Assembly: GCF_026339995.1 (NCBI RefSeq)
Contig: NZ_JAPEPT010000008.1
Span: forward strand, 62,001-126,000
DNA length: 64,000 nucleotides
Direction of reading: 5' to 3'
DNA from: Streptomyces sp. NBC_01481
GTDB taxonomy: Bacteria; Actinomycetota; Actinomycetes; Streptomycetales; Streptomycetaceae
Part shown: positions 52,651-61,300 of the stretch, piece after piece
Layout of the letters: every line of letters starts with the position of its first letter
Position numbering within the stretch: the first letter of the stretch is position 1
Program-made: the position numbers and the translations under genes
The notes under the pieces: generated by a model
Told to the model about the DNA's origin: nothing
The model's input: only the letters and a program-made list of their open reading frames with translations
Database searches by the model: none

Positions 52651-53451
52651 TCAGGCCACGCGGTACTGCTCGTCGCGGACGTCGGTGATGAACATCCGCC
52701 CCGGCGCGTGTGTGATCGCGAACGGCGGTCGCGAAGCCGTCACCGCGGCCTGCGGTGTGACCCCGCAGGCCCAGAACACCGGGATGTCGCCAGGCTCCAG
52801 GTCCACCGGATCGCCGAAGTCGGGGCGGCCGAGATCCTCGATGCCGAGCCCGGCCGGCTCACCGCTGTGCACCGGGCCGCCGTGCACCGCGGGCATCAAG
52901 GCGCTCTCCCGTATCGCCGTGGCGAGTTGCTCGGGCGGCACGGGGCGCATCGACACCACCATGGGCCCGTGCAGCCGCCCCGCGGGGCGGCAGAGCCGGT
53001 CGGTCACATACATCGGGACATTGCGGCCCTGCTCGATATGGCGCATCGCAACCCCGGACTCGGCCAGCACCCACTCGAAGGTGAAGCTGCAACCGATGAG
53101 GAACGACACCAGATCGCCCCGCCAGTGCGCCACCACGTCCGCGGGCTCGTCGACGAGTTCGCCGTGCTCCCACACGCGGTAGCGCGGCAGATCGGTCCGC
53201 AGATCCGCACCCGGCGCAAGGGGTGTCGAGAAGGAACCGGCGTCGGTGACGTCCAGCACCGGACAGGGCTTCGGGTTGCGCTGACAGAACAGCAGCATGT
53301 CGTACGCCCAGTCGGCGGGGACCGAGATCAGATTCGCCTGCGCGCGGCCGGGAACCATGCCCGCGGTTGGGCGGCTGACCCCGGACCGGAACCGCGCGCG
53401 AGCCTCGGCCGCACTCAGGCCCTCGACACTCGGGTCCTGGACCGTGGTCAC
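52651..53451 (-). CDS. DUF1445 family protein, putative D-glutamate cyclase / hydro-lyase
   Basis: 266 residues. Hallmarks of the YcsI/DUF1445 family are RSGVSRPTAGMVPGRAQANLISVP, LIGCSFTFEWVLAESGVAMRH, MVVSMRPVPPEQL and IPVFWACGVTPQAAVTAS with THAPGRMFITD. The eukaryotic relative DGLUCY converts D-glutamate to 5-oxo-D-proline, and YcsI is encoded beside the kip genes in Bacillus. GTG 53451 is preceded by GGAG and overlaps the MFS stop by 4 bp. Confidence 0.85.
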   Translation of the reverse strand: MTTVQDPSVEGLSAAEARARFRSGVSRPTAGMVPGRAQANLISVPADWAYDMLLFCQRNPKPCPVLDVTDAGSFSTPLAPGADLRTDLPRYRVWEHGELVDEPADVVAHWRGDLVSFLIGCSFTFEWVLAESGVAMRHIEQGRNVPMYVTDRLCRPAGRLHGPMVVSMRPVPPEQLATAIRESALMPAVHGGPVHSGEPAGLGIEDLGRPDFGDPVDLEPGDIPVFWACGVTPQAAVTASRPPFAITHAPGRMFITDVRDEQYRVA

Positions 53452-54725
53452 AGCAGCTCCTTCCCGCGGGTCTCGGGCAGCCCGAGCAGCGCCAGCACGG
53501 CGATCCCGTAGCCGACGGCGCCGAGGACCAGGGCGCCGCCCACGCCCCAGCTGTCGGACAGGTAGCCCACCAGGGTGGGCAGGAACGCGCCCACGCCGCG
53601 GCCGCAGTTGTACGTGAACCCCTGGCCGGTGCCGCGTACGGCCGTCGGATACAGCTCGCTCAGGAAGGAACCGAAACCGCTGAAGATCGCGGACATGCAG
53701 AACCCGAGCGGGAAGCCGAGCACCAGCAACAGGCCGTTCGCCCCGGACGGGATGTTCGTATAGGCGAGGATCCCGATGGCGGAGAGCACGGCGAAGAGGA
53801 CGATGTTCTTCTTCCGGCCGATCCGGTCGGTGAGATAACCGCCGGTCAGATAGCCGATGAACGCGCCGGATATCAGGAAGGCCAGATAGCCGCCGGTGCC
53901 GACGACGGTGAGTCCCCGCTCGGTCTTCAGATACGTCGGCACCCAGGTGGCCAGCGTGTAGTAGCCACCCTGGACGCCCGTGGACAGCAGCGTCGCGAAG
54001 AGCGTGATGCGCAGCAGGTCCTTCCTGAAGATTGCCAGGAAGGAGCCGCGTTCGGTGCTGGCGGCACGCCGCGCGGCAGCCTCGGGGGCGTCGCTGACAC
54101 TCCGCCGTACGTAGATCACCAGAAGGGCGGGCAGCGCACCGGTCCAGAACATCACGCGCCAGGCGGTGTCGGCGTCGAGGAACTGGAAGACCAGGGTGTA
54201 GACGATGACGGCGAGCGCCCAGCCCGCCGCCCACGCGCTCTGGACGGCGCCGAGCGTACGGCCACGGTGCTTGGCGCTCGCGTACTCCGCGACCAGGATC
54301 GCGCCCACGGCCCACTCGCCGCCGAAGCCGAGTCCCTGCAGTGCCCGGAAGACCAGCAGTGTCTCGTAGTTGGGGGCAAATCCGCACAGAACGGTGAATA
54401 CCGCATAGGTGATCACCGTGAGCATCAGCGCCTTCACCCGGCCCACGCGGTCGGCGAGCACGCCGGCCAGGGCGCCTCCCACCGCGGAGACGACCAGGGT
54501 GACAGTGGTGAGAAGTCCGGTCTGTCCGTTGTCGAGACCGAAGTACGCCGCGATCGCCACCATGCTCAGCGGCAGCGTGAAGTAGTCGTAGGAGTCGAGG
54601 GCGTACCCGCCGAACGCGCCGCCGAAGGCGCGGCGGCCGCGGGGGCCGAGAGCCTTCAGCCATGCGAACGCGCCGGTGTCCTCGGGGAGTTCGCCCTGCT
54701 TCGGCTGTGTCCGGATCGTGCTCAT
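53448..54725 (-). CDS. MFS transporter, probably for 5-oxoproline or an organic acid
   Basis: 425 residues with about 12 helices. The motif AGVLADRVGRVKALM lies between helices 2 and 3, and GGEWAVGAILVAEYASAKHRGRTLGAVQS is typical of the sugar-porter-like SHS/AAHS branches used for aromatic and carboxylic acids. ATG 54725 has GAGG upstream; the longer frame to 54989 overlaps the divergent GntR gene. First gene of the MFS-DUF1445-pxpABC unit; it replaces the transporter YcsG in the Bacillus operon. Confidence 0.85.
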   Translation of the reverse strand: MSTIRTQPKQGELPEDTGAFAWLKALGPRGRRAFGGAFGGYALDSYDYFTLPLSMVAIAAYFGLDNGQTGLLTTVTLVVSAVGGALAGVLADRVGRVKALMLTVITYAVFTVLCGFAPNYETLLVFRALQGLGFGGEWAVGAILVAEYASAKHRGRTLGAVQSAWAAGWALAVIVYTLVFQFLDADTAWRVMFWTGALPALLVIYVRRSVSDAPEAAARRAASTERGSFLAIFRKDLLRITLFATLLSTGVQGGYYTLATWVPTYLKTERGLTVVGTGGYLAFLISGAFIGYLTGGYLTDRIGRKKNIVLFAVLSAIGILAYTNIPSGANGLLLVLGFPLGFCMSAIFSGFGSFLSELYPTAVRGTGQGFTYNCGRGVGAFLPTLVGYLSDSWGVGGALVLGAVGYGIAVLALLGLPETRGKELL

Positions 54726-54788
54726 CTGCACCTCGCAGAGGGGGAGGAGGGTGCTGTCGAGACTGTGCGGTGAAGCCACGGTAGGGGA

Positions 54789-54807
54789 TTGTTGAACGAT
54801 CCGACAA
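54789..54807. promoter_or_regulatory. Candidate GntR operator
   Basis: TTGTTGAACGATCCGACAA is an imperfect palindrome: TTGT and ACAA ends with symmetric G and A positions inside. It lies in the 160 bp divergent gap between the MFS and GntR starts. Confidence 0.5.
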
Positions 54808-54885
54808 GAGTCATGTCGGGTGGTTCTTGCTTCTACGATGGACTTCGCACGTCGGCGGGAGCGGCCGGCGAGGAGAGAGGGCGTT

Positions 54886-55632
54886 GTGGGGACGACGGAG
54901 CCCGGGATCGGCGGACTGGCGGACGACCGCCCGCTGTTGGGCCGCACCAGCACGGCGGAGAGGGTCGCGGACATCCTGCGCACCCGCATCGCGGAGGGCT
55001 ATTTCCCGCCGGGAGAGCGCCTTTCGGAGGAGAGCATCGGCAAGGCGCTCGGCGTCTCGCGCAACACACTTCGCGAGGCTTTCCGGCTGCTGACCCATGA
55101 GCGGCTGCTCGTCCACGAGCTGAACCGGGGGGTATTCGTCCGCATGCTGGCCGTGCAGGACGTCGTGGACATCTACCGCACCCGGCAACTGGTCGAATGC
55201 GCCGTCGTCCACGGGCTCGGAGAGCCGCCGTACGCGCTGGACGAGCTCGAAACGGCCGTGGCGGGCGGTGAACGCTCGGAGCGCGAGCGCGACTGGAAGG
55301 GTGTCTCGACCGCCAACATCCACTTCCACCGCGAACTCGTCGCGCTCGCCGGAAGCGCGCGCACCGACGAGCTGATGCGCAGTGTGCTGGCCGAGCTGCG
55401 GCTCGCCTTCCACGTGGTGGACAACCCGCGGCGGCTTCACCAGCCCTATCTCGTACGCAACCGGGCGATCCTCGAAGCGCTCCGGGCGGGCGACCGGTCG
55501 GCGGCCGAGCGACTGCTGGCCGACTACCTCGACGACTCGCGGACGCAGATGGTGGAGACGTACGCGCAACTCGTCGCCGACGAGGACGGCGACGATGACG
55601 AGGACATGGACCGGCACGCGGACGGAGCGTAG
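54886..55632 (+). CDS. GntR family regulator (FadR/FCD type)
   Basis: 248 residues. Winged helix ERVADILRTRIAEGYFPPGERLSEESIGKALGVSRNTLREAFRLLTHERLLVHELNRGVFV, followed by an FCD ligand domain (VVDIYRTRQLVECAVV, NIHFHRELVALAGS, His-rich metal region). GTG 54886 was chosen because AGGAGAGAGG lies 5 bp upstream. It probably regulates the divergent 5-oxoproline operon, taking the place of KipR. Confidence 0.85.
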   Translation: MGTTEPGIGGLADDRPLLGRTSTAERVADILRTRIAEGYFPPGERLSEESIGKALGVSRNTLREAFRLLTHERLLVHELNRGVFVRMLAVQDVVDIYRTRQLVECAVVHGLGEPPYALDELETAVAGGERSERERDWKGVSTANIHFHRELVALAGSARTDELMRSVLAELRLAFHVVDNPRRLHQPYLVRNRAILEALRAGDRSAAERLLADYLDDSRTQMVETYAQLVADEDGDDDEDMDRHADGA

Positions 55633-55655
55633 CCGGACGGTCGCTTCTGCGCCGT

Positions 55656-55686
55656 TTCGACCGTTGTCAGTGCGAGGACCTAATCT
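55656..55686 (+). promoter_or_regulatory. Promoter giving a leaderless transcript of the SMC-like operon
   Basis: TTCGAC (55656-55661), a 19 bp spacer and TAATCT (55681-55686). A start about 7 bp after the -10 falls on the GTG start codon at 55694, and no ribosome binding site lies in the usual place, so a leaderless mRNA is likely. Confidence 0.5.
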
Positions 55687-55693
55687 GTTCAGC

Positions 55694-57229
55694 GTGACTT
55701 CGCCTGTCTCGACTGCCTCGACGGAATTCGTTCCGCCCCAGCTCAGCGCGGGGCCGCGGCCCGCGCAGGGTCCGGCCGCCGACGAAGGGCTGGCGCGGCG
55801 GCTTCGCGCGCTCGCGTGCACCGCGCCGCTGCACGACCTCGACACCCGCAAGGCGAATCTTGCGGGGGAGTACACGGTGTACGCGATGGCGGAGGTCGCC
55901 CTCGCGGCCATCGACCTCGTCACGCTCAACATGGACTTCGACACCGGCGCCGACAACGACCAGATAGTGGCCAGACTCCTGCCGCGCGTCGCGGCCCAGG
56001 CCCCGCGTCGCCCGGCCGCCGAACACGAGCGGGTCGCCCGCTGGGTGCTGGAGAACCTGATCAATGTGGGCAGCGTGGACCGCGGCTTCCGCGCGGTGTA
56101 TGGCACCTTCGGACCCGACGGCGTCTACACCCGCCGTGACTACGACTTCAAGCTCATCGAGGAAGTGCCGGGATACGGCGGCAGCGTCTATCTCCGTACG
56201 ACCGACGAAGCGGTCAACGTCCTGGTCGGCGCGCTCGACACGGATGTCACCAGCGCGCAGATCGCCGCCGAGGTGAAGCTGGAGGTCCTGATCAGCCGGG
56301 GCAGGCTCGCCGACGCCCAGCTCGCGGCCGAGCAGGCCAGATACCGGACCGTGCAGTACGCCGAGACGCTGCGCAGGACCCTGGAGGCCACCCGGCGCAA
56401 TGTGCGCGCCGTCGACTGGCTCAGCGCCGTGCCCGACATGATCGCTGAGGCGCTCGACCATGTCGCCGACCGTTACCGCCACGAGAACGCGATCCTGACG
56501 AACATCCGCAAGGCGCGCGACGAGGCCGAGGACCCCGAGCACAAGCGCCGCGCCGCCGAGCTCGTCGACATAGTCAAGGACTGCATCCGCCGCCACACCC
56601 AGCTGCAGTCCCGGCTCCTGGAGGCGGGCCCGCTGTTCCGCGCCGAACAGGACCGCCAGGCCTTCGCCCGCCCCACCGCGCGGACCGGACTCGATCTGTA
56701 CGGACAGCTTCTCGCCCCGCTGCTGCCGCTCCCCGTCGAGGCGGCGATCCGTGTCACTGACGCGTTCTTCGCGCGTGGGACAGGGCTGCGCACGCCGTCG
56801 TCCGTACGGGTCGGCGATCTGGTCGACATGCTGCTCACGCCGCCGGCGGAGCGCGAACACCTGGGCGCGGAGATGCCCGAGCCCGACCTGATCGCCACGC
56901 CCGACGACAGCCGCTTCAGCGAGGAGCAGCTGGCGAGCGCGATGGAACTGCTCGACCTGGAACACGACGCGCCGCGCCGCCTCTCCGGCCTGCTCGCGGA
57001 GGCGCGCCTCCGCGACCCCGAACTGCCGTACCTGGTGGCTCTGCTGGCCATCCACGCCGCAAGCCCCCCGGTCGGCACGGCCTACCGCCAGGGCGAGGAA
57101 CGGCTTCTGTTCGCCGTCGACGACGGCACCGAACTGGACGACCCCGAATTCGGCGGCGCGGACCTGATCGTGGGCACGGCCCTGCTGGACGCGGCGGGCA
57201 TGGCGGCGGCGCGTACGGAGGCGGCGTGA
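55694..57229 (+). CDS. Kleisin-like subunit candidate of an SMC-like complex (MukF/MksF/JetA type)
   Basis: 511 residues, no signal or membrane segment. An N-terminal winged-helix-like part (residues about 40-170: ALACTAPLHDLDTRKANLAGEY, VARWVLENLINVG, TRRDYDFKLIEEVPGYGGSVYLRTTDEAVNVLVGAL) leads into a long helical middle (residues about 195-330: EVKLEVLISRGRLADAQLAAEQARYRTVQYAETLRRTLEATRRNVR) and a C-terminal domain. This order and the LRTTDEAVNVLxGxL/LExLISRGxxxxA pattern resemble MukF/MksF/JetA kleisins. Direct homology is not proven. It lies 62 bp after the GntR gene and first in a three-gene unit; a dispersed repeat separates it from the second gene. Confidence 0.6.
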   Translation: MTSPVSTASTEFVPPQLSAGPRPAQGPAADEGLARRLRALACTAPLHDLDTRKANLAGEYTVYAMAEVALAAIDLVTLNMDFDTGADNDQIVARLLPRVAAQAPRRPAAEHERVARWVLENLINVGSVDRGFRAVYGTFGPDGVYTRRDYDFKLIEEVPGYGGSVYLRTTDEAVNVLVGALDTDVTSAQIAAEVKLEVLISRGRLADAQLAAEQARYRTVQYAETLRRTLEATRRNVRAVDWLSAVPDMIAEALDHVADRYRHENAILTNIRKARDEAEDPEHKRRAAELVDIVKDCIRRHTQLQSRLLEAGPLFRAEQDRQAFARPTARTGLDLYGQLLAPLLPLPVEAAIRVTDAFFARGTGLRTPSSVRVGDLVDMLLTPPAEREHLGAEMPEPDLIATPDDSRFSEEQLASAMELLDLEHDAPRRLSGLLAEARLRDPELPYLVALLAIHAASPPVGTAYRQGEERLLFAVDDGTELDDPEFGGADLIVGTALLDAAGMAAARTEAA

Positions 57230-57249
57230 GCGCGCTGACCGGGGCTGAG

Positions 57250-57355
57250 GTTCAGCCCGTCCGGCGTTTGAGGACATGCGGCCGAAGGTCGCATATGGGG
57301 TCTGGGGCGCAGCCCCGGTTCGGGAAGGGGCGGGTAGGGGAACAGCGCCGCAGGC
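57250..57355 (+). repeat. Common Streptomyces intergenic repeat inside the SMC-like operon
   Basis: The stretch from TTCAGCCCGTCCGGCGTTTG through GGGGTCTGGGGCGCAGCCCC (57297-57316) to GGGAAGGGGCGGGTAGGGGA matches a repeat I know from many Streptomyces genomes. The GGGGCGCAGCCCC core is a hairpin. It lies between the kleisin and KITE candidate genes. Confidence 0.75.
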
Positions 57356-57400
57356 AACCCGAACCGCACACCAGCATTCCGCAGCAAGGAGCACCCTCCA

Positions 57401-58327
57401 GTGAGTGACGACCACGCACCGACCACCGCGTGGAACGACCGCGACCGCGGTCCGACCGGCTCGGCCGAGACCGCCGCATCGCCCGCACCGGCCACCGCCA
57501 CGGCCGCCGTCACTCCCGCAGACGCCGCCGACGCCGCCCGCCTCGTCTCCTTCGGGCTGCAGCCCAAACTGCTGCCCGCCCGCGACGCCGAGTACGCCGA
57601 ACTCCTGCGCCGCTACCGCGAAGACCCCGCCTTCGCCCGGCTCGCCGACGCCGTCGCCACCGGCCTCGGCCTCGTCGTCCTCGAAGTCTCCCCGCGCGCG
57701 GGGATGGCGGTGGCTGCCGGTGAGGACTCCGTCTTCGCCGTCCGCATGGGCGACTACGCGCGCCGCGCCTCCGCCGACTCCGCGGACCGCTTCCTGCACG
57801 GCCTGGCCCATCTCGCCGTCGCCGCCATGGCGTTCCCCCGCCCCGAGGACCTCGCCGACGACGCCTACATCGGCCGCTTGACGGTCAACGGCGTCGATGC
57901 CTTCGTACGCCAGGCCTGCCGCCGGCTGGAGGAGCGTGCCGACGCACAGGGCGAGAACACCGACCCGGCCACCGACGCACCCGGCCTGGAGGCGGCCTGG
58001 CGGATCTACGCACGGCGCAGCGCCACCGGCGCCACCAAGGACGCCCGCCGCCTCGCCGGATCCACCACCGGCCTCGTCGGCAAGGCAGTCGCGTTCCTCA
58101 CCGACTCCGGCTTCCTCCAGCGGACCGGCGACGACGCCGGAGGCGCGTACCGCACCACCGCCCGCTACCAGTTGCAGGTGCGCGACATGGCCGGCAGCGC
58201 GGCCATGGCCGAACTGCTCGAACTCGGCGTCGTACCTGTCGGCGACGGCAGCGCCACGCTTCTGCCGCCGCCCGACGCGGACGACCTGGAGCTGGCCGCC
58301 GACGCCGGCCTGCCCTTCCACGCCTGA
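57401..58327 (+). CDS. KITE-like winged-helix subunit candidate (MksE/JetB type)
   Basis: 308 residues. The first 45 residues are low-complexity Ala/Pro/Thr. Two winged-helix-like regions follow: YAELLRRYREDPAFARLADAVATGLGLVVLEVSPRAGMAVAAGED and, near residues 195-265, STTGLVGKAVAFLTDSGFLQRTGDDAGGAYRTTARYQLQVRDMAGS. MksE/JetB proteins (KITE family) have the same two-winged-helix layout and bind the kleisin. GGAG lies about 9 bp ahead of GTG 57401. The SMC-like gene follows after 33 bp. Confidence 0.6.
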   Translation: MSDDHAPTTAWNDRDRGPTGSAETAASPAPATATAAVTPADAADAARLVSFGLQPKLLPARDAEYAELLRRYREDPAFARLADAVATGLGLVVLEVSPRAGMAVAAGEDSVFAVRMGDYARRASADSADRFLHGLAHLAVAAMAFPRPEDLADDAYIGRLTVNGVDAFVRQACRRLEERADAQGENTDPATDAPGLEAAWRIYARRSATGATKDARRLAGSTTGLVGKAVAFLTDSGFLQRTGDDAGGAYRTTARYQLQVRDMAGSAAMAELLELGVVPVGDGSATLLPPPDADDLELAADAGLPFHA

Positions 58328-58360
58328 TCCCCCACCTGCCACTTACGAGAGTCCGCCGCC

Positions 58361-61300
58361 ATGTACGAGCTGTCCCGGGTACGCCTCTACTCCATCGGGC
58401 CCGCAGGTGCGCGCTATGCCGACACCGTGCTGGACCTGCGCGGAGTGGGCGAGCCCGTGCCCCATCCCGCCCCCGCACAGGCGGATTTCTTCGAGGAGGA
58501 GCCGGTCGGCCCGCCGCGCCGCCCCGCCCCCGCGGGTGTGCTCTTCCTGGAGAACGGCGGCGGCAAGTCCGTACTGCTCAAGCTGATCTTCTCGGTGATG
58601 CTGCCCGGCCACCGCAACACCCTCGGCGGCGCCAGCTCCGGCGTGCTGCGCAAGTTCCTCCTCGCTGACGACTGCGGACATGTCGCCCTGGAGTGGCAGC
58701 ACACGCTCACCGGCGAGCTCGTCGTGGTCGGCAAGGTCAGCGAGTGGCGCGGCCGTCAGGTCTCCAACGACCCGCGGAAGTTCGCGGAAGCCTGGTATTC
58801 CTTCCGCCCGGGCCCTGGACTCAGCCTCGACTCGCTGCCCGTCGCCGAGTCCACCGCCGTCCGCCGGCCGGTCGAGGGCGCGTCGGGCGCGCAGGGCCGC
58901 CGCCGCACGATGAAGGGCTTCAGGGACGCCATCACCGAGGCGGGCAAGGCGTATCCGCACCTCGACGTCTACTGGGAGGAGATCCACGACCGCTGGAACG
59001 AGCACCTGGGCGATGTGGGACTCGACCCCGAACTGTTCCGCTACCAGCGGGAGATGAACGCCGACGAGGGCGAGGCGGCCGGTCTCTTCGCCGTCAAGAA
59101 GGACTCCGACTTCACCGATCTGCTGCTGCGGGCCGTTAGCGACACACGCGACACGGACGGACTCGCCGACCTGGTCAGCAGTTTCGGCAACAAGCTCGGC
59201 CGCCGCGCCGAACTGACCGCGGAACGCGACTTCACCGCCGGTTCGGCCGATCTGCTCGGCCGGATCGTCGAGGCGGCCGAGGCGAGGACCAGGGCGCGGG
59301 ACATCCACGCGGGCGCCGAGCGCCGTACGCGCACGCTCGCCCGCCGGCTCTCCGCGCGCGCGGCAGGGGAACGGGGGCGTACGGCGGAGCTCGCCCAGCA
59401 GGTCACCTCCGCCGCCCACACCGTCACCGAGGCCGAACAGGCGCGCAGCCGCAGTTCGCTGATCGCCGCCGAACTGGCCTACCGGCACGCCTCGCTGGCG
59501 CTGACCGTCGCCGAGAAGAGCGCCGCGGCCCAGCGCCGTGAACTGACCGACGCGCGCACCCTGCACGCCGCCTGGCAGGCGGCGGAGGCCGTACTGCGCC
59601 ACCGCGCCGCCTCCGACCGTTCCGCACGCGTCGCCGTGGCCATCCGCGAGGCGGAACGGGACGCGGCCCCGGCACTCGCCGCCCGCGCGAGGGCCGCTGC
59701 CGACCTCGTCCGCGCGCTGCACTCCGCCGCGGAGGACGGTGAGCGACTGGCCAACGAGCAGGAGGAGCGTTCCGCCGCGCTCCAGGAGGCGGGCGAATCC
59801 GCCCACCGCGATGCGACGGCCGCAGCCACCGAGGCGCAGCGCGCCCGCAGCGAGATCGGCCATCTGCGGCAGCGGCTGAGCGAGGTCGAGCAGGAGACCG
59901 CCGAGGCGGTACGGGCGGGCTGGCTCGACGACACCGCACCCGACGCCGACCCGGCGCGCGCCGCGCTCGCGGCCAGCGACGCGGAGAAGACGGCGGTCGC
60001 GGCATGGGACGCGGCACGGGAGGCCGGTCGTACGACGGCGGACCGTGCGAGGGAGGCAGCCGCGGCCGAGTCCCGTGCCGAACTCGCGGCGGCCCGCGCC
60101 TCGGACGCGGCGCTGGCGGCGGACAGCGCCTACGAGGCGGAGCGCCGGGCCGCGGAGTCGATCGCCCAGGACGAACGTCTTGCGGAGCTGCTGAGCCTGC
60201 CGCCGACGGTGCACGCGGCGGTGCCTTCACCGCGGCGTGGCACCGGCGTGGACGCGGCGTCGGGGCCCGTCCCGGCGGACGGCGCCGCCGAGGACCCGTC
60301 GCGCCACGCGGCCGACCCGGCACGCGGAGGCCACGGCCACGACGGCCGCCCCGCCACACCCCTGCGTGCCACCGAAGGGCCTCTCACCGCCGAGGAGTTG
60401 GACGGCTACGCCGACGAGCTGCGCGAGCTGCTCGACCAGTACGTCGCCTCAGCCGAGCGGCAGCTCTTCGATCTGCGTACCGCCGCGGCCGACGACGCCC
60501 GCATCCTGGGCGCACTCGGTGACGGCGGGCTGCTGCCGCCGGGGCCCGACGTCCTCGCGACCGTCGAGTACCTCGGCGAACACGGCGTCCCCGCCCTTCC
60601 CGGCTGGCGCTATCTCGCGCAGGCCGTCGACCCGGCCGACCACGCAGCGGTCCTAGCCGCTCGGCCCGAGCTGGTCGACGGCGTGGTGATCACCGACCCT
60701 GCCTCGCACGCTCGCGCACGCGAAGTCCTCACCGGGGCGGCACTGTTGCCCCGCTCCGCCGTCGCGGTCGGAACGGCAGCCGCACTGCTCGCACCCGTGC
60801 CCGGTCCCGGCACCGGTGTCAGCGGCGACGGGGACGTGTTCCTCGTACCGCCGAACCCGGCCATGCACGACGAGCACGCGGCCGACGAGGAGCGCCAGGC
60901 GTTGCGGGCCCGGGCGACCGCGCGGGACGAGGAGATCCGTGTGCTCGCGGCGCGGCTCGCCGGGGACCGTTCGATTGCCGCCCGGCTCGGCTCGTGGCGT
61001 GCGGACTGCCCACCCGGCATGCTCGCCGAGCTCGCGCAGGGTGCGCAGAGCGCCCGCGAGGCCGCCGAGGAGGCGCGGGAGGCGCTGGCCGAGGCCCGTA
61101 CCGCACGCGCCGAGGCGGACGAGGCGGCCGCCGACGCCGCCGGCGTGCGCGACCAGCGCCAGGAGGCCGCCCAGCGCGCCCGCCGTGCCGCCGACGCACT
61201 CGCGGGCCTGGCCTTCCGGCTGCGTGAGCGCGCGGGCTGGCAGGTGAAACTGCGCGAACTGGCCGACGACGCGGCCGAGTCCGAGGCCCGGGCCACGACT

